A stretch of 64,000 nucleotides of DNA from Rhodospirillales bacterium (GTDB lineage Bacteria; Pseudomonadota; Alphaproteobacteria; CACIAM-22H2): the NCBI GenBank assembly GCA_016794025.1, contig JAEUKX010000074.1, positions 1 through 64,000 of the forward strand, written 5' to 3'. The stretch's first letter is position 1; every line of letters begins with the position of its first letter. The notes under the pieces are model-generated. The model searched no databases and was not told where the DNA came from. It saw only the letters and a list, made by a program, of their open reading frames with translations. A program made the translations under genes and the position numbers. Shown here piece after piece: positions 17,723-27,522 of this stretch.

Positions 17723-20602
17723 TCAGGGCTGACCGAGAATGTTCGATGCGGCGCGGATGATCTCGCCGCGTTGGAACGGCTTCTCGATGTGCGGCGCACC
17801 CGTCTGTTTCAGGAACTGGGCGACCTCGGACGAAAGAACGTCGCCCGTGACGAACAGGAAGCGGTCCGCATAGTAGGGAAGCTGGGCGACCGCCGTGCGG
17901 TAGAGTCCGGGACCGTCGATATCCGGCATGCGCATGTCGCAGAGGACGATGTCGAAGTCCTCCGCCGCCATCGCCGCCAGCGCTTCGCCACCTGATCCTG
18001 CCTTGACCACCTGGGCACCGGCATCGCCGAGGATCTCGGCCAGTGTCTGCAGGATGTCCGGCTCATCGTCAACGACCAGCGCGGAAATGCCGGACGGAAG
18101 ACCTTCGCGCATGCCGTTCCCGTTGGCCTGCTGCCGCGTGTCGGACGGATCGGCGACCGGAAGGCCGATCTCGAACACGGCGCCGCCGCCTGTCGCGTCG
18201 TCGATCGCAATCGTTCCGTCATGTGCTTCGACGATGCCGCGGCAAACCGAAAGCCCGATGCCGGTGCCTGTCCCCGCCGGCTTTGTCGTGAAGAACGGCT
18301 CGAATACCCGTGTCTTGATATCATCGGGAATTCCGGGACCGTTGTCGGATATCCGCAGCATGATACGGCGCGCATCGTCGGGATCGGTGCCGATACGGAT
18401 GCCGATGCGCCGTTCGTCGACCCGCTCGCGGACCGCCTGCTGGGCATTGACGACGAGATTGCTGACCACCTGCGCCAACTGGTCGGCGTTTCCCCAGACC
18501 GGCGGTATGTCGTCAGGCGGCGAGAAATCGACGGCAATCCCGTCGGCGCGCAAGGCATAGGCGAGCAGGTCGAGCGTGCCGCGTACGATCTCGACAATAT
18601 GCACGGCGGTCCGTTCCGTCGGCCGCTGCCGGGCCATGGCAAGGAACGTCTTGACGATCCGGGCGCAACGGTCCGCCGCCTGCGCGATCTTGTCGGCACG
18701 CACGAGAACCTTTTCTTCCCGAGCGGTCTCGCGCAGCAGCGCCGCCTGCCCGACGACGATCGCGAGCGGATTGTTTAACTCGTGGGCGACGCCGGCGAGA
18801 AGCGAACCCATGGCGGCCATCTTCTCGCTGCGAAAGAGTGCATCGCGCTGGCGCTCCATCTTCTCGTTGGCGGAATTCCGCTGGATCGCGAGCCCGATGA
18901 GCGTAGCCGCCGCCTGGATCGCCTCGATCTCGAGCGGCTCCCAACGATGCGGAAGACGGCAATGATCGAAGCCGACGCTTCCCCACCATTCGCCGCCAAC
19001 CGCGACCGGAACGCGGATCAGGGATCTCACGCCCTGCCGACCGAGCCACTCGCGCTTGTCCGCATCCAGATCGTCGACGATTCCGAAGACGGTCTCGCCT
19101 CGCGAGCGCGCGAGGCGCCAGTCCTGGAACGCCGTGTCCTTGATTGGAAAGCCGTCGAAATCCGCATTCCCGAGGATCCGGACCACGCCAGGCGCGTCCC
19201 ATTCGAAGACGTCCTTCTGCACGATCTTGCCGTTGGGTCTTATCTTGTTGCGGCCCAGCATCGTCCTGCTTATCCCGAGTGCCGCACCGAGGCGCGCCAG
19301 CATTTCCTCGACCGGCGGCTGCCAGCGCGTTTCGACGAGGAGGCGCTGCGCGGTCTCCACGACGATCGTAAGGACGGTCGCCCGTCGCCGAAGATCGCTC
19401 ACGTCGATCCGGATCGCGACCGTTCCGCCTTCCGCCGTCCGCCGGTCGATGACCCGGATCCAGCGGCCATTCGCACGGCGCACGTCGAGCGGCTCGCCGG
19501 GCGAGCGGTGTCGCCGCATGCGGTCGACGACATGCGCTTCGACCGCCTCGGGATCGACGAGGCTCTCGTCCGTTTCGGCCAGCGCGCGGACCTGCTCCTC
19601 GAACGACGTTCCGGGTACGAGCCGGTGGGCGATCGAGGAATACATCTCCTTGTAGCGCGCATTGCAGGTCACGAGCCGGTCATCGGAATCGAAAATGGCG
19701 AAACCTTCCGGAAAACTCTCGATCGCATCGACGAGGCGGCGGTGTGCGGTCGCAGCGGCCATCGTTGACGCCACGCGCCGCGTGATGTCGCTGAGCGTGA
19801 CGAGGTGCCCGCCACCGACCATTGCAGCCCTGTGGATCTCGACGATCCGCTCGTTCTGGAGTGTCCGCGTGAACCCCTCGTCGAGCCGCGCTTCGACGGA
19901 TTCGAGTATTCCCGCCTCGGGGTTGGTGCGGTCGCCTGCCGGTTGGCCAAAATCGCCGCGCGCGGCAAGGAAGCCAAGAATATCGCGGAACGGCTTGCCC
20001 GGTTGCGCAAGCTCTGCCGGCAGTCCCAGAATTTGTACGGCATTCAGGTTCCAGATGACGAGCCGGCCCTTCTCGTCGACGACGATGAGCCCGTCGGTGA
20101 TGTTGTCGAAGGTCGACTGGAGAAGGGCCGCCTGGCGCGCGGTCGTGACTTCCCGCGCCTTGATGTCCGTGACGTCGACACGCACGGAGACCATCGATCC
20201 GTCCCGCGTGCGGCGGTCTATCGTACGCACCCACCTGCCGCCGCCCTGCTCGATGTCGCGTGGCGGCCGCTGCAGGCGTCTGTCGTCGATGCGCCGCTGG
20301 ATGTACGCCTCACGGTCGGCCGGTGCTACACCGGCACTCGGTGCTTGAAGCCGGATCCGGAGATGGGCGGCGTAGTCGATGCCCTCTTTGAGCTGCATTG
20401 CCGAGTCCGCGTAGATCTCGCGGTAGCGCCGGTTGGCATGGATCAGGCGGTCGCTCGCGTCCCAAAGCGCAAAGCCTTCATCCAACGCGTCGAGCGCATC
20501 GGAAAGAAGCTTTGCTTTCCGGTGGAAATGGCGGGCGGCGAAACCAACCGCCAGCAATGCCGCAAGGCAGAGTGTTCCGGTGATCCACGCCGCCAAGTCC
20601 AT
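17723..20602 (-). CDS. hybrid sensor histidine kinase with PAS repeats, GAF and receiver domains
   Basis: A 959-residue hybrid kinase. One N-terminal membrane helix (residues 5-23) anchors it. Three PAS-7-type sensor domains follow (about 30-155, 165-275, 290-405), two of which share GRWxRxIDRRT blocks, so they are internal duplicates. A GAF domain covers about 425-590. The dimerisation/phosphoacceptor domain has His in GVAHELNNPLA; the ATPase domain has NLVVNAQQAV, DNGPGIP and TGTGIGLSV. A receiver domain (about 840-955) has its Asp in VLCDMRMPDIDG. The signal is unknown. It is probably co-transcribed with the response regulator upstream (7-base... spacing of about 22 bases). The pair sits between topA and rnr. 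Confidence 0.93.
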   Translation of the reverse strand: MDLAAWITGTLCLAALLAVGFAARHFHRKAKLLSDALDALDEGFALWDASDRLIHANRRYREIYADSAMQLKEGIDYAAHLRIRLQAPSAGVAPADREAYIQRRIDDRRLQRPPRDIEQGGGRWVRTIDRRTRDGSMVSVRVDVTDIKAREVTTARQAALLQSTFDNITDGLIVVDEKGRLVIWNLNAVQILGLPAELAQPGKPFRDILGFLAARGDFGQPAGDRTNPEAGILESVEARLDEGFTRTLQNERIVEIHRAAMVGGGHLVTLSDITRRVASTMAAATAHRRLVDAIESFPEGFAIFDSDDRLVTCNARYKEMYSSIAHRLVPGTSFEEQVRALAETDESLVDPEAVEAHVVDRMRRHRSPGEPLDVRRANGRWIRVIDRRTAEGGTVAIRIDVSDLRRRATVLTIVVETAQRLLVETRWQPPVEEMLARLGAALGISRTMLGRNKIRPNGKIVQKDVFEWDAPGVVRILGNADFDGFPIKDTAFQDWRLARSRGETVFGIVDDLDADKREWLGRQGVRSLIRVPVAVGGEWWGSVGFDHCRLPHRWEPLEIEAIQAAATLIGLAIQRNSANEKMERQRDALFRSEKMAAMGSLLAGVAHELNNPLAIVVGQAALLRETAREEKVLVRADKIAQAADRCARIVKTFLAMARQRPTERTAVHIVEIVRGTLDLLAYALRADGIAVDFSPPDDIPPVWGNADQLAQVVSNLVVNAQQAVRERVDERRIGIRIGTDPDDARRIMLRISDNGPGIPDDIKTRVFEPFFTTKPAGTGTGIGLSVCRGIVEAHDGTIAIDDATGGGAVFEIGLPVADPSDTRQQANGNGMREGLPSGISALVVDDEPDILQTLAEILGDAGAQVVKAGSGGEALAAMAAEDFDIVLCDMRMPDIDGPGLYRTAVAQLPYYADRFLFVTGDVLSSEVAQFLKQTGAPHIEKPFQRGEIIRAASNILGQP

Positions 20603-20624
20603 AACGGCTCCGGGCTAGATGGCT

Positions 20625-21017
20625 TCAGCCGCGCACGCCGCGCGGGGCCGGCAGGAAAGTACCGAGTTTGCGGCGCAAAGCCAGAAGTTCGAAAGGCTTC
20701 ACAATGTAGTCATTGACGCCGCGCTCACGCGCCGTCATCACGCGTTCATGGCCGGCGTCACCGGTAATCATGACGAAATAGACCTGACAGAGCCGACGGT
20801 CCGTACGCACGGCATCAAGCAGTTCCAGACCCGACATCGGCTGCATGTTCCAATCCGCGAGAACCACGTCGCTGCGGCCGAACTCCAGCGCGCGCATGCG
20901 TTCCAACGCCTTGTTGCCGTCCGCGACCGCCCAGACGCGCGCCGCGCCCAGCGATTCGAGCATGTCGCGCAGCGTCAGCCGCATGTCGGCATCGTCGTCG
21001 ACTATCAGGAAGTTCAT
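20625..21017 (-). CDS. single-domain CheY-like response regulator
   Basis: A 130-residue stand-alone receiver domain. The acidic pocket (VDDDAD), phosphoacceptor Asp55 in VVLADWNMQP, Thr in MITGD and Lys107 in YIVKPFE are all present, so it should be phosphorylatable. There is no output domain. It lies 22 bases upstream of the hybrid kinase gene on the same strand, which makes it the likely partner. ATG 21017 was preferred to open codons further upstream because the family starts MxFLIVDDD. Its start faces rnr across a 92-base spacer holding a CGCAAC/GTTGCG inverted repeat (21064-21079). Confidence 0.92.
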   Translation of the reverse strand: MNFLIVDDDADMRLTLRDMLESLGAARVWAVADGNKALERMRALEFGRSDVVLADWNMQPMSGLELLDAVRTDRRLCQVYFVMITGDAGHERVMTARERGVNDYIVKPFELLALRRKLGTFLPAPRGVRG

Positions 21018-21109
21018 TCGCGCCCCGTCGTTAACCAAAAAATAGGCGCAGCGAGGCATCCGACGCAACCCGTGTTGCGCCGGGCGGATCGGCACCGCAC
21101 CCTACAGGG

Positions 21110-23326
21110 GTGTCTAAATCGAGTCGTGAAGCACCCTGGCCGACCGCCCAGATGGTCCTGTCGGCGCTCGAAGCCCGGCAGGCGCCGGTCGACAAGCGGC
21201 ATCTCGCCAAATCGCTGGGGCTGCGGGGTGACGCGCGCCGGGCGCTGACGTTCGTCCTGCGCGACCTCACGCGGGACGGTCGCATCGCATCGGTCTCCGG
21301 GAACAGGGTCGTTCTTGTCCGGGCGCCGGCGACGCGCGACGGCCTCATCCCGATCGAGATCGTCGGAACCGACGTCGAGGACGGGACACTTCTGGTCAAG
21401 GCACTGGAATGGACGGGCCCCTCGCCGCTCGCACGGCTGACGGTTGCGGCAGGTCATCCGTCCCCGCCCGTCGGCGCACGTGGGCTCGGGCGTTTCGAGT
21501 TCGCCGACGGAGAATGGCGGGCAACGCTCGCCCGTCTCGTCGAGCCGGAGCCCGAGCGCCTTGTCGGACGGCTTATGCGGGCCGGAAGCGGTTGGCGACT
21601 GGAGCCGACCGACCGTCGAATCCGGACCGAGTTTGTCGTCGAAGACGACCGGCTCCAGCCATCCGACAACGGCTTGCTGGTCCTTGCCGAGGTGCTCGTG
21701 CGCCGGCGGCTTGGTCTGCCGCGCGTGCGGATCGTCGAGAAAATCGGTCACTTTGGCGACCCGAAGTCGGCAAGCCTGATCGCGATCCACGCGCAGGGCA
21801 TACCGACCGAGTTTCCGCCCGATGCCGTGGCGCTTGCCGCACGTGCCCACCCGGCGGGAACCGACCAGCGCGAGGACCTCCGCACGCTTCCGATCTGCAC
21901 CATCGACGGAGCTGATGCGCGGGACTTCGACGATGCCGTATTCGCAGAGCCCGACGATGATCCCGAAAATCCGGGCGGCTGGCGGCTGATCGTCGCGATC
22001 GCCGACGTGTCATGGTACGTGCGATCCGGCGATGCGCTCGACATCTGCGCCCGTCAGCGCGGAAACTCGTGCTATTTCCCCGACCGGGTGGTGCCAATGC
22101 TTCCCGAGCGGCTTTCCAACGATCTTTGCTCGCTCCGCCCAGACGAAGATCGCCCGGTTCTCGCGGCACATATCGTTGTCGATCGCGACGGCCGAAAGCG
22201 CCGCCACAGGTTCACCCGCGCGACGATCCGTTCGGCCAAGCGTTTCACGTACGAGGAGTTCCAGGCGATTGCCGACGGCAAAAGGCATGCCCCTGAAATG
22301 CTCGTCTCGCGCGTCGTGCAGCCGCTGTTCGGCGCCTACAGGGCGCTTGCGGCGGCGCGCACGGCACGCGGCGCGCTCGATATCGACGTCGAGGAGCGCA
22401 AGGTCGAGCTCGACTCGCACGCCAAGGTCGCGAGCATCCGCCCGCGCGTACGCCTCGACAGCCATCGCCTGATCGAGGAGATGATGATCCTCGCCAATGT
22501 CTGCGCGGCGGAGACGCTCGAACGCCGGAAGCTCCCGTGCGTCTATCGCGTCCACGAGCCGCCTGCCGCGGATCGCGTCGAGGCGCTTCGGGAAACGCTT
22601 GATGGACTTGGCCTCAAGCTTTCCGGCGGCACGGCCTCCCGGCCGCAGGACTTCGTCCGTATCCTCGACTGGGCCAAAGGACAGCCTTGGCACGCGATGG
22701 TCAACCAGCTTGTTCTCCGATGCCAGTCCCTGGCCGTCTATTCGACGGCCACTCAGGGGCATTTCGGCCTCGCCCTGCCCCGCTACGCGCACTTCACGTC
22801 CCCGATCCGCCGCTATGCCGACCTTCTGGTGCACCGCGCGCTTGTCACCGGTGAACGGCTGGGAGCGGGTGGCCTGCCTGACGGCGACAACGCGGCTGAC
22901 TTCGCCGACGCTGCCGATCACATTTCGGCGACCGAACGTCGTGCCGTCGCGGCCGAGCGGGATGCCATGGCGCGATATGTCGCGGCGTATCTTGAGGACC
23001 ACAAGGGATCGACGTTCCCGGGTCGCGTGACCGGCGTTCAGAAATTCGGTCTTTTCGTCACACTCGACGAGATCGGCGCGGACGGGCTGGTGCCGATCCG
23101 GACATTGCCGCACGATTTCTATCGCTTCGACGAGCGGCGACACCGGCTGGTCGGCGAACGGAACGGAAGGATTTATGTCCTCGGCGCGGCCGTCGAGGTG
23201 CGTCTCAATGAGGTCGACGGGCTGACGGGTTCGCTGACCTTTGACCTTCTCGACAAGGACGGGGGAAAGCCGCCAGCCCGGGGCAGTTTCCGTCGGACCG
23301 GGCATCGCAAGCCGCGAAGGCACTAG
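21110..23326 (+). CDS. rnr: ribonuclease R
   Basis: RNase R degrades structured RNA 3' to 5'. The 738-residue product has an N-terminal winged helix (VLSALEARQAPVDKRHLAKSL), cold-shock OB folds, and the RNB catalytic domain whose metal-binding aspartates lie in DGADARDFDDAVFAE. LPRYAHFTSPIRRYADLLVHR is the usual RNB signature. A C-terminal S1 domain (FPGRVTGVQKFGLFV) and a short basic tail follow. The start is GTG 21110. rnr directly after topA is normal in relatives; here a two-component pair intervenes. Confidence 0.96.
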   Translation: MSKSSREAPWPTAQMVLSALEARQAPVDKRHLAKSLGLRGDARRALTFVLRDLTRDGRIASVSGNRVVLVRAPATRDGLIPIEIVGTDVEDGTLLVKALEWTGPSPLARLTVAAGHPSPPVGARGLGRFEFADGEWRATLARLVEPEPERLVGRLMRAGSGWRLEPTDRRIRTEFVVEDDRLQPSDNGLLVLAEVLVRRRLGLPRVRIVEKIGHFGDPKSASLIAIHAQGIPTEFPPDAVALAARAHPAGTDQREDLRTLPICTIDGADARDFDDAVFAEPDDDPENPGGWRLIVAIADVSWYVRSGDALDICARQRGNSCYFPDRVVPMLPERLSNDLCSLRPDEDRPVLAAHIVVDRDGRKRRHRFTRATIRSAKRFTYEEFQAIADGKRHAPEMLVSRVVQPLFGAYRALAAARTARGALDIDVEERKVELDSHAKVASIRPRVRLDSHRLIEEMMILANVCAAETLERRKLPCVYRVHEPPAADRVEALRETLDGLGLKLSGGTASRPQDFVRILDWAKGQPWHAMVNQLVLRCQSLAVYSTATQGHFGLALPRYAHFTSPIRRYADLLVHRALVTGERLGAGGLPDGDNAADFADAADHISATERRAVAAERDAMARYVAAYLEDHKGSTFPGRVTGVQKFGLFVTLDEIGADGLVPIRTLPHDFYRFDERRHRLVGERNGRIYVLGAAVEVRLNEVDGLTGSLTFDLLDKDGGKPPARGSFRRTGHRKPRRH

Positions 23327-23429
23327 GTGTTGCAGGAAAGCCGCATCCTGTGACGCAATTAACAGTCTCTGACGTAAGCATTTCGTCCGGTTTAGGGTCG
23401 TATAGAATGGCTGGACGGAGCCCCGTGAA

Positions 23430-23816
23430 ATGTCGACGTCGCAGAATACGCCCCTACCCGAGACAGAAGCGCGCTCGTGGACGCTTGGGCTCCGGCGAGG
23501 GGTGGCCTGCCGCTGCCCGAATTGCGGCCAGACGACCGCGTTTTCCGGCTTCCTGAGCATCAAGGGCGCGTGCGAGCGCTGCGGGCATCCGCTCGGCGAG
23601 TACCGTGCCGATGATGCCCCACCCTATTTCACGATCTTCATCGTCGGTCACATCATCGTCGGGGCAATGGTCGCGCTCGACGAGGCGCTACCGCTTCCGG
23701 TCTGGCTCCAGATGACGATCTGGGTTCCGCTGACGGCCCTTCTCACTCTCGCGCTGATCCGGCCCGTCAAGGGGGCTGTTCTGGGCGTGATGTGGGGGAT
23801 CGGACTGCGGTCATGA
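23430..23816 (+). CDS. DUF983 membrane protein with zinc ribbon
   Basis: A 128-residue protein with an N-terminal four-Cys zinc ribbon (CRCPNCG and CERCG), followed by two membrane segments (IFIVGHIIVGAMVAL and MTIWVPLTALLTLALIRPV). This is the DUF983 family, commonly found after rnr in alphaproteobacteria; its function is not established. The stop overlaps the S41 protease start by ATGA, indicating translational coupling. Confidence 0.92.
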   Translation: MSTSQNTPLPETEARSWTLGLRRGVACRCPNCGQTTAFSGFLSIKGACERCGHPLGEYRADDAPPYFTIFIVGHIIVGAMVALDEALPLPVWLQMTIWVPLTALLTLALIRPVKGAVLGVMWGIGLRS

Positions 23817-25405
23817 GCCGGCGCGTCCCAGGGCCCTGCTTTGCCGGATACAGGCGTCTCGGCGCGCTCGCCGCGACGCTCGTCCTTTTCGCGACCGCCT
23901 GCGCGGGGCCGCGCGAAGCGAACCGGCACGTCGCACAGTCGGAAACGCCGGCGACGACGACGCCGTTCCAGTTCTACCAGCGCGCATTCGACGAACTTTC
24001 GACGCGGTACATCCAGCCAGTCGACCTGACGGCGATCGCTGCAGGCGGGCTTTCGAATATCTCGAAGCTCGATTCCAATGTCGTTGTCCGGCGTGTCGAC
24101 ACGCGCATCGAGCTGCTCGACGGAACATCGACGGTCGCGACCTTCGAGGCGCCGCGACGCGACGACGTGACGAAATGGGCCGCAGTCTCCGCACGGACCA
24201 TCGATGCCGCGCGCAACTACTCCGCAGCGCTGCGAGAAGCGCCGAACGACCGGGTCTTCCGGACCTTCATGGAAGGCGCACTGGTCAAGCTCGACCCCTA
24301 CACGCGCTATGACGACCCGGAGCGTGCGCGGGAGAGCCGTGCGGTGCGCGACGGGTTCGGCGGGATCGGCGTTACGGTCGGGTTCGAGAACGGCGAGACG
24401 CGCGTCGACATCGTGACCCCGGAAACGCCGGCCGCACGGGCCGGACTTCGCGTCGGCGACAGGATCGTGTCCGTCGACGGGGTCAGCATACGCGGTCTGC
24501 CGGAGCGCGAGGTGATCACGCGCCTTCGAGGCCCCGTGGGCACCGAGGTGCGGCTGGACATCCGCCGGCCGCCTTCCGATCGCGCCGGAGAATACCGCCT
24601 CCTGCGCGGCCATATCGTTCCCCCGACGGTGACCTATCGGCGCGACGGGGACACGGTCTACATCAAGGTTTCCGGCTTCAACCAGCGCACGACGGAAACG
24701 CTTACCGAGGCCGTCCGGCGTGCCAAGTCCGAAGCCGGCGCCAATCTCCGTGGGATTGTCCTCGATCTGCGCGGAAATCTGGGCGGCCTACTGGACCAGG
24801 CGGTTGGCGTTTCGGACCTGTTTCTGGCGAATGGCACGATCGTTTCGACGCGCGGGCGCCATCGCGCGAGCCACCAGAGCATGAGCGCCCAGCCCGGCGA
24901 CGTGGGCGAGGACGTGCCACTCGTCGTGCTGGTCAACGGACAGTCGGCATCGGCATCCGAGATCGTCGCGGCTGCCCTGCAAGACAACGGGCGGGCCATC
25001 GTCGTGGGGACCACCTCCTTCGGGAAGGGGTCGGTCCAGACGCTCGTCCAGATGCCCAACGACGGCGAACTCGTGATCACCTGGGCGCGGTTTCACGCGC
25101 CGTCCGGCTATCCGCTGGCCGATCTCGGCGTCATTCCGGCCTATTGCACGTCCGGGCGGGCCGACAACGCTGGCGACGCCCTTTCCGCCTTTCGCCAGGG
25201 GCGCCTTACCGATTCGGCGACAATGGCGCGCTGGCGGGCGGCCGACCACTCCGATATGGCGGGCCTGCGCAAATTGCGCGAGATCTGCCCGCCGGATGGC
25301 GCGGTGCGGGACAGCGAGATCGGCATTGCCGAAGCGCTGCTGCGCGACAAGGCGACATTCGTCCAGACGCTTCAAAGGGTTCAGCTGACCGCCTCGGCCC
25401 GCTGA
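23813..25405 (+). CDS. S41 family carboxyl-terminal processing protease, lipoprotein
   Basis: A 530-residue C-terminal processing peptidase. Residues 1-29 are a lipoprotein-type signal ending at Cys30 (FATAC), so it is probably membrane-anchored facing the periplasm. A PDZ domain (about 180-255, GFGGIGVTVGF, RAGLRVGDRIVSVDG) precedes the S41 core (about 275-450), which has nucleophile Ser380 in NGQSASASEI and Lys405 in TSFGKGSVQT. It likely cleaves damaged or tagged envelope proteins at the C-terminus. The start overlaps the DUF983 stop by four bases. A 90-residue region before the PDZ domain has no clear match. Confidence 0.92.
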   Translation: MSRRVPGPCFAGYRRLGALAATLVLFATACAGPREANRHVAQSETPATTTPFQFYQRAFDELSTRYIQPVDLTAIAAGGLSNISKLDSNVVVRRVDTRIELLDGTSTVATFEAPRRDDVTKWAAVSARTIDAARNYSAALREAPNDRVFRTFMEGALVKLDPYTRYDDPERARESRAVRDGFGGIGVTVGFENGETRVDIVTPETPAARAGLRVGDRIVSVDGVSIRGLPEREVITRLRGPVGTEVRLDIRRPPSDRAGEYRLLRGHIVPPTVTYRRDGDTVYIKVSGFNQRTTETLTEAVRRAKSEAGANLRGIVLDLRGNLGGLLDQAVGVSDLFLANGTIVSTRGRHRASHQSMSAQPGDVGEDVPLVVLVNGQSASASEIVAAALQDNGRAIVVGTTSFGKGSVQTLVQMPNDGELVITWARFHAPSGYPLADLGVIPAYCTSGRADNAGDALSAFRQGRLTDSATMARWRAADHSDMAGLRKLREICPPDGAVRDSEIGIAEALLRDKATFVQTLQRVQLTASAR

Positions 25406-25434
25406 CGGTCCTGGCCGGGTGGCGGCGGATCGGC

Positions 25435-25462
25435 TTGACAAGGCCGGTCTGGGCGCTATTGT
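25435..25462 (+). promoter_or_regulatory. sigma70-type promoter of rpmG
   Basis: A perfect -35 box TTGACA (25435-25440) and a -10-like TATTGT (25457-25462) are separated by 16 bases. Transcription would start near 25469, giving a leader of about 36 bases before the rpmG ATG at 25505. Confidence 0.55.
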
Positions 25463-25504
25463 CCCGGCCCGTTTGAGAATTCTTCCCCTACCGAGGGCCC
25501 AGAC

Positions 25505-25672
25505 ATGGCCAAGTCCAAGCCGATGCTCATCAAGCTCAACAGCACCGCCGACACGGGCTTCTTCTATGTGACGAAGAAGAATCCGCGCAAGACGACGGAG
25601 AAGCTCGAGCTCAAGAAGTACGACCCCGTCGCGCGCAAGCACGTCGTGTTCAAGGAAGGCAAGATCAAGTAA
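25505..25672 (+). CDS. rpmG: 50S ribosomal protein L33
   Basis: A 55-residue L33 of the large ribosomal subunit, starting [19 protein letters not shown] and ending FKEGKIK. It contains no cysteine, so it is the zinc-independent (C-minus) form. It has its own promoter. The stop lies 7 bases from the convergent pleD stop. rpmG beside pleD-divK is common in alphaproteobacteria. Confidence 0.97.
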   Translation: MAKSKPMLIKLNSTADTGFFYVTKKNPRKTTEKLELKKYDPVARKHVVFKEGKIK

Positions 25673-25679
25673 TCGAGGT

Positions 25680-27053
25680 TCAGGCGGCTTCGACCCGGTT
25701 GCGGCCGCCTTCCTTTGCCCGGTAAAGGGCCGCATCCGCGGCCTGGATGAGCGTCGCCGGATCGAAACCGTTCGGCTGGCTTGCAGCGACGCCAATACTG
25801 ATTGTCACCTGAATCCCGCCCTGCGGCTGGCTCGTCGCGACCGGCAGCTGCTCGATCTTCGAGCGGAGCCGCTCGGCCACGACCTTGCCGATCTTCTCGT
25901 CGGCGTCAGGCATCACGACCATGAATTCCTCGCCGCCCCACCGCGCGACCGTGTCGAACGGCCGCACGCTGTTCTGGAGGCGCTCGGCGACCGCACGCAG
26001 CACCTCGTCGCCGACCGGATGGCCATGCGTGTCGTTGACCTTCTTGAAATGGTCGATGTCGATCATGAGGAGCGCAAGAGTACGCTCCGAGTGGATCGCG
26101 CGCTGGGCAAGGTTGCCCAGATGGGCCTCCATGTAGCGCCGGTTGTGCAGGCCGGTCAGCGCGTCGGTCAGCGCCAGCGCCATGTTGCGCTCGTAGTTCT
26201 GCCGAAGTGCTTCCATGTATCGGCGGCGGCGTACCTGCGTGCGGACCCGCGCGATGAGCTCGTTTGGCTCGACCGGGGTCAGCAGGTAATCGTTCACGCC
26301 AAGATCGAGCACGCGCGCCAGTCGCGCATCGTCGCCGTCCTCGATAACCGTCATCAAGGGGGTCTGCCGCGTCATCTCGCCCGACCGGAGTTCGGCGCAC
26401 AGGCGCAAGGCATCGACCTTGCGCATCAGCGTATTGATGATGATCGTGTCGTAAGGCGTGCTGCCGGCACGGGCAACGGCATCAGCGCCGTTGGCCGTTA
26501 CTTCGATCGTCACGCCGTCGGCGTCGAGTTGCTGGGTCAGCATGCGGGTCAGGCTCGGCAGGTCGTCGACCACCAGCAGGCGCGCGCCTTTTGTCGAAAT
26601 GTCGCCCTGGATCGTCGCGCTGTCGTCGGCCATGCCGAAGCGACCCGATGTCGAGCTGCGCAGGCGCCATTCGTCGGCCAGCATCTTCAGCCGCACGAGC
26701 GAGCGGATGCGGGCGAAGAGCGCAACGTCGCGCACTGGTTTCGTCAGGAAGTCGTCTGCCCCCGCCTCCAGCCCGCGGACACGGTCCTCGCTGGCCGAAA
26801 GCGCGGTGACCATGATGACGGGCACGTGGCAGGTCCGCGGGTCCGCTTTCAGGCGGCGGCACGCCTCGAACCCGTCCATCTGCGGCATCATGACATCGAG
26901 AAGCACGATGTCAGGCGGGCTCGCAAATGCCTTGTCGAGTGCTTCCTGCCCCCCGAACGCCGTCACGACGTGGAAATACTCTGACGTCAGGCGTGCTTCG
27001 AGCAGTTTGACGTTTGGAAGAACGTCGTCAACGACCAGTACACGTGCGGTCAT
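25680..27053 (-). CDS. pleD: response regulator diguanylate cyclase PleD
   Basis: A 457-residue PleD that makes cyclic di-GMP to drive polar development. REC1 has phosphoacceptor Asp53 (LLDVMMPQMDG). The second receiver (about 158-275) is an adaptor without an acceptor: Asn207 replaces Asp in IIINTLM. The GGDEF domain (about 285-457) has the active GGEEF at 373-377 and the inhibitory site RxxD (Arg364-Asp367), so product inhibition is expected. The gene follows divK by 25 bases on the same strand, probably as an operon. This pairing matches Caulobacter and relatives. Confidence 0.97.
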   Translation of the reverse strand: MTARVLVVDDVLPNVKLLEARLTSEYFHVVTAFGGQEALDKAFASPPDIVLLDVMMPQMDGFEACRRLKADPRTCHVPVIMVTALSASEDRVRGLEAGADDFLTKPVRDVALFARIRSLVRLKMLADEWRLRSSTSGRFGMADDSATIQGDISTKGARLLVVDDLPSLTRMLTQQLDADGVTIEVTANGADAVARAGSTPYDTIIINTLMRKVDALRLCAELRSGEMTRQTPLMTVIEDGDDARLARVLDLGVNDYLLTPVEPNELIARVRTQVRRRRYMEALRQNYERNMALALTDALTGLHNRRYMEAHLGNLAQRAIHSERTLALLMIDIDHFKKVNDTHGHPVGDEVLRAVAERLQNSVRPFDTVARWGGEEFMVVMPDADEKIGKVVAERLRSKIEQLPVATSQPQGGIQVTISIGVAASQPNGFDPATLIQAADAALYRAKEGGRNRVEAA

Positions 27054-27078
27054 GGCCGGCCGTCCCGCAGCAGGAGGA

Positions 27079-27444
27079 TCAGTTCAGGAAGCGCTGGATC
27101 GTTTCGAGGAACTTCGCGACCGAAATGGGCTTGGCGATATACGCCTCGCAGCCGCCTTGACGGATCTTGTCCTCGTCGCCCTTCATCGCAAAGGCCGTGA
27201 CCGCGACGACGGGGATGGCACGCAGGTCGGGGTCTTCCTTCAGCCATTTCGTGACCTCGAGGCCCGAGACTTCCGGCAGCTGGATATCCATCAAGATGAG
27301 GTCGGGTCGGTGCTTGCGCGCCATCTTCATGGCCTCGATCCCGTCCTTTGTCTGAAGGGTCGCGTAGCCATGCGCTTCGAGCAGGTCGTTGAAGAGCTTG
27401 ATGTTGAGCTCGTTGTCTTCGACGATGAGTACGGTTTTTGGCAT
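27079..27444 (-). CDS. divK: cell-cycle response regulator DivK
   Basis: A 121-residue single receiver domain with phosphoacceptor Asp53 ([12 protein letters not shown]), Thr in AVTAFAM and Lys in YIAKPIS. Overall sequence and the neighbouring pleD identify it as DivK, which relays DivJ/PleC-type kinase signals to control CtrA through the CckA-DivL system. Upstream, between it and the divergent ROK kinase, lies a 151-base spacer with an evenly spaced inverted-repeat array. Confidence 0.96.
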   Translation of the reverse strand: MPKTVLIVEDNELNIKLFNDLLEAHGYATLQTKDGIEAMKMARKHRPDLILMDIQLPEVSGLEVTKWLKEDPDLRAIPVVAVTAFAMKGDEDKIRQGGCEAYIAKPISVAKFLETIQRFLN

Positions 27445-27522
27445 CGCACGTCACGAAAGGGTTCGGGCTGGGGACACACTAGTGCGAACAACCCCTGTTC
27501 GTCATCTAGCACGATCCGGCGG

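Noticed and set aside
21025-21050. CtrA binding site in the rnr/response-regulator spacer
   Set aside because: One TTAA is present but the second at the required 7-base spacing is missing.
21064-21079. Inverted repeat CGCAAC-CCGT-GTTGCG as a terminator
   Set aside because: No T-run follows on either strand; it lies between divergent starts, so it is at most an operator.
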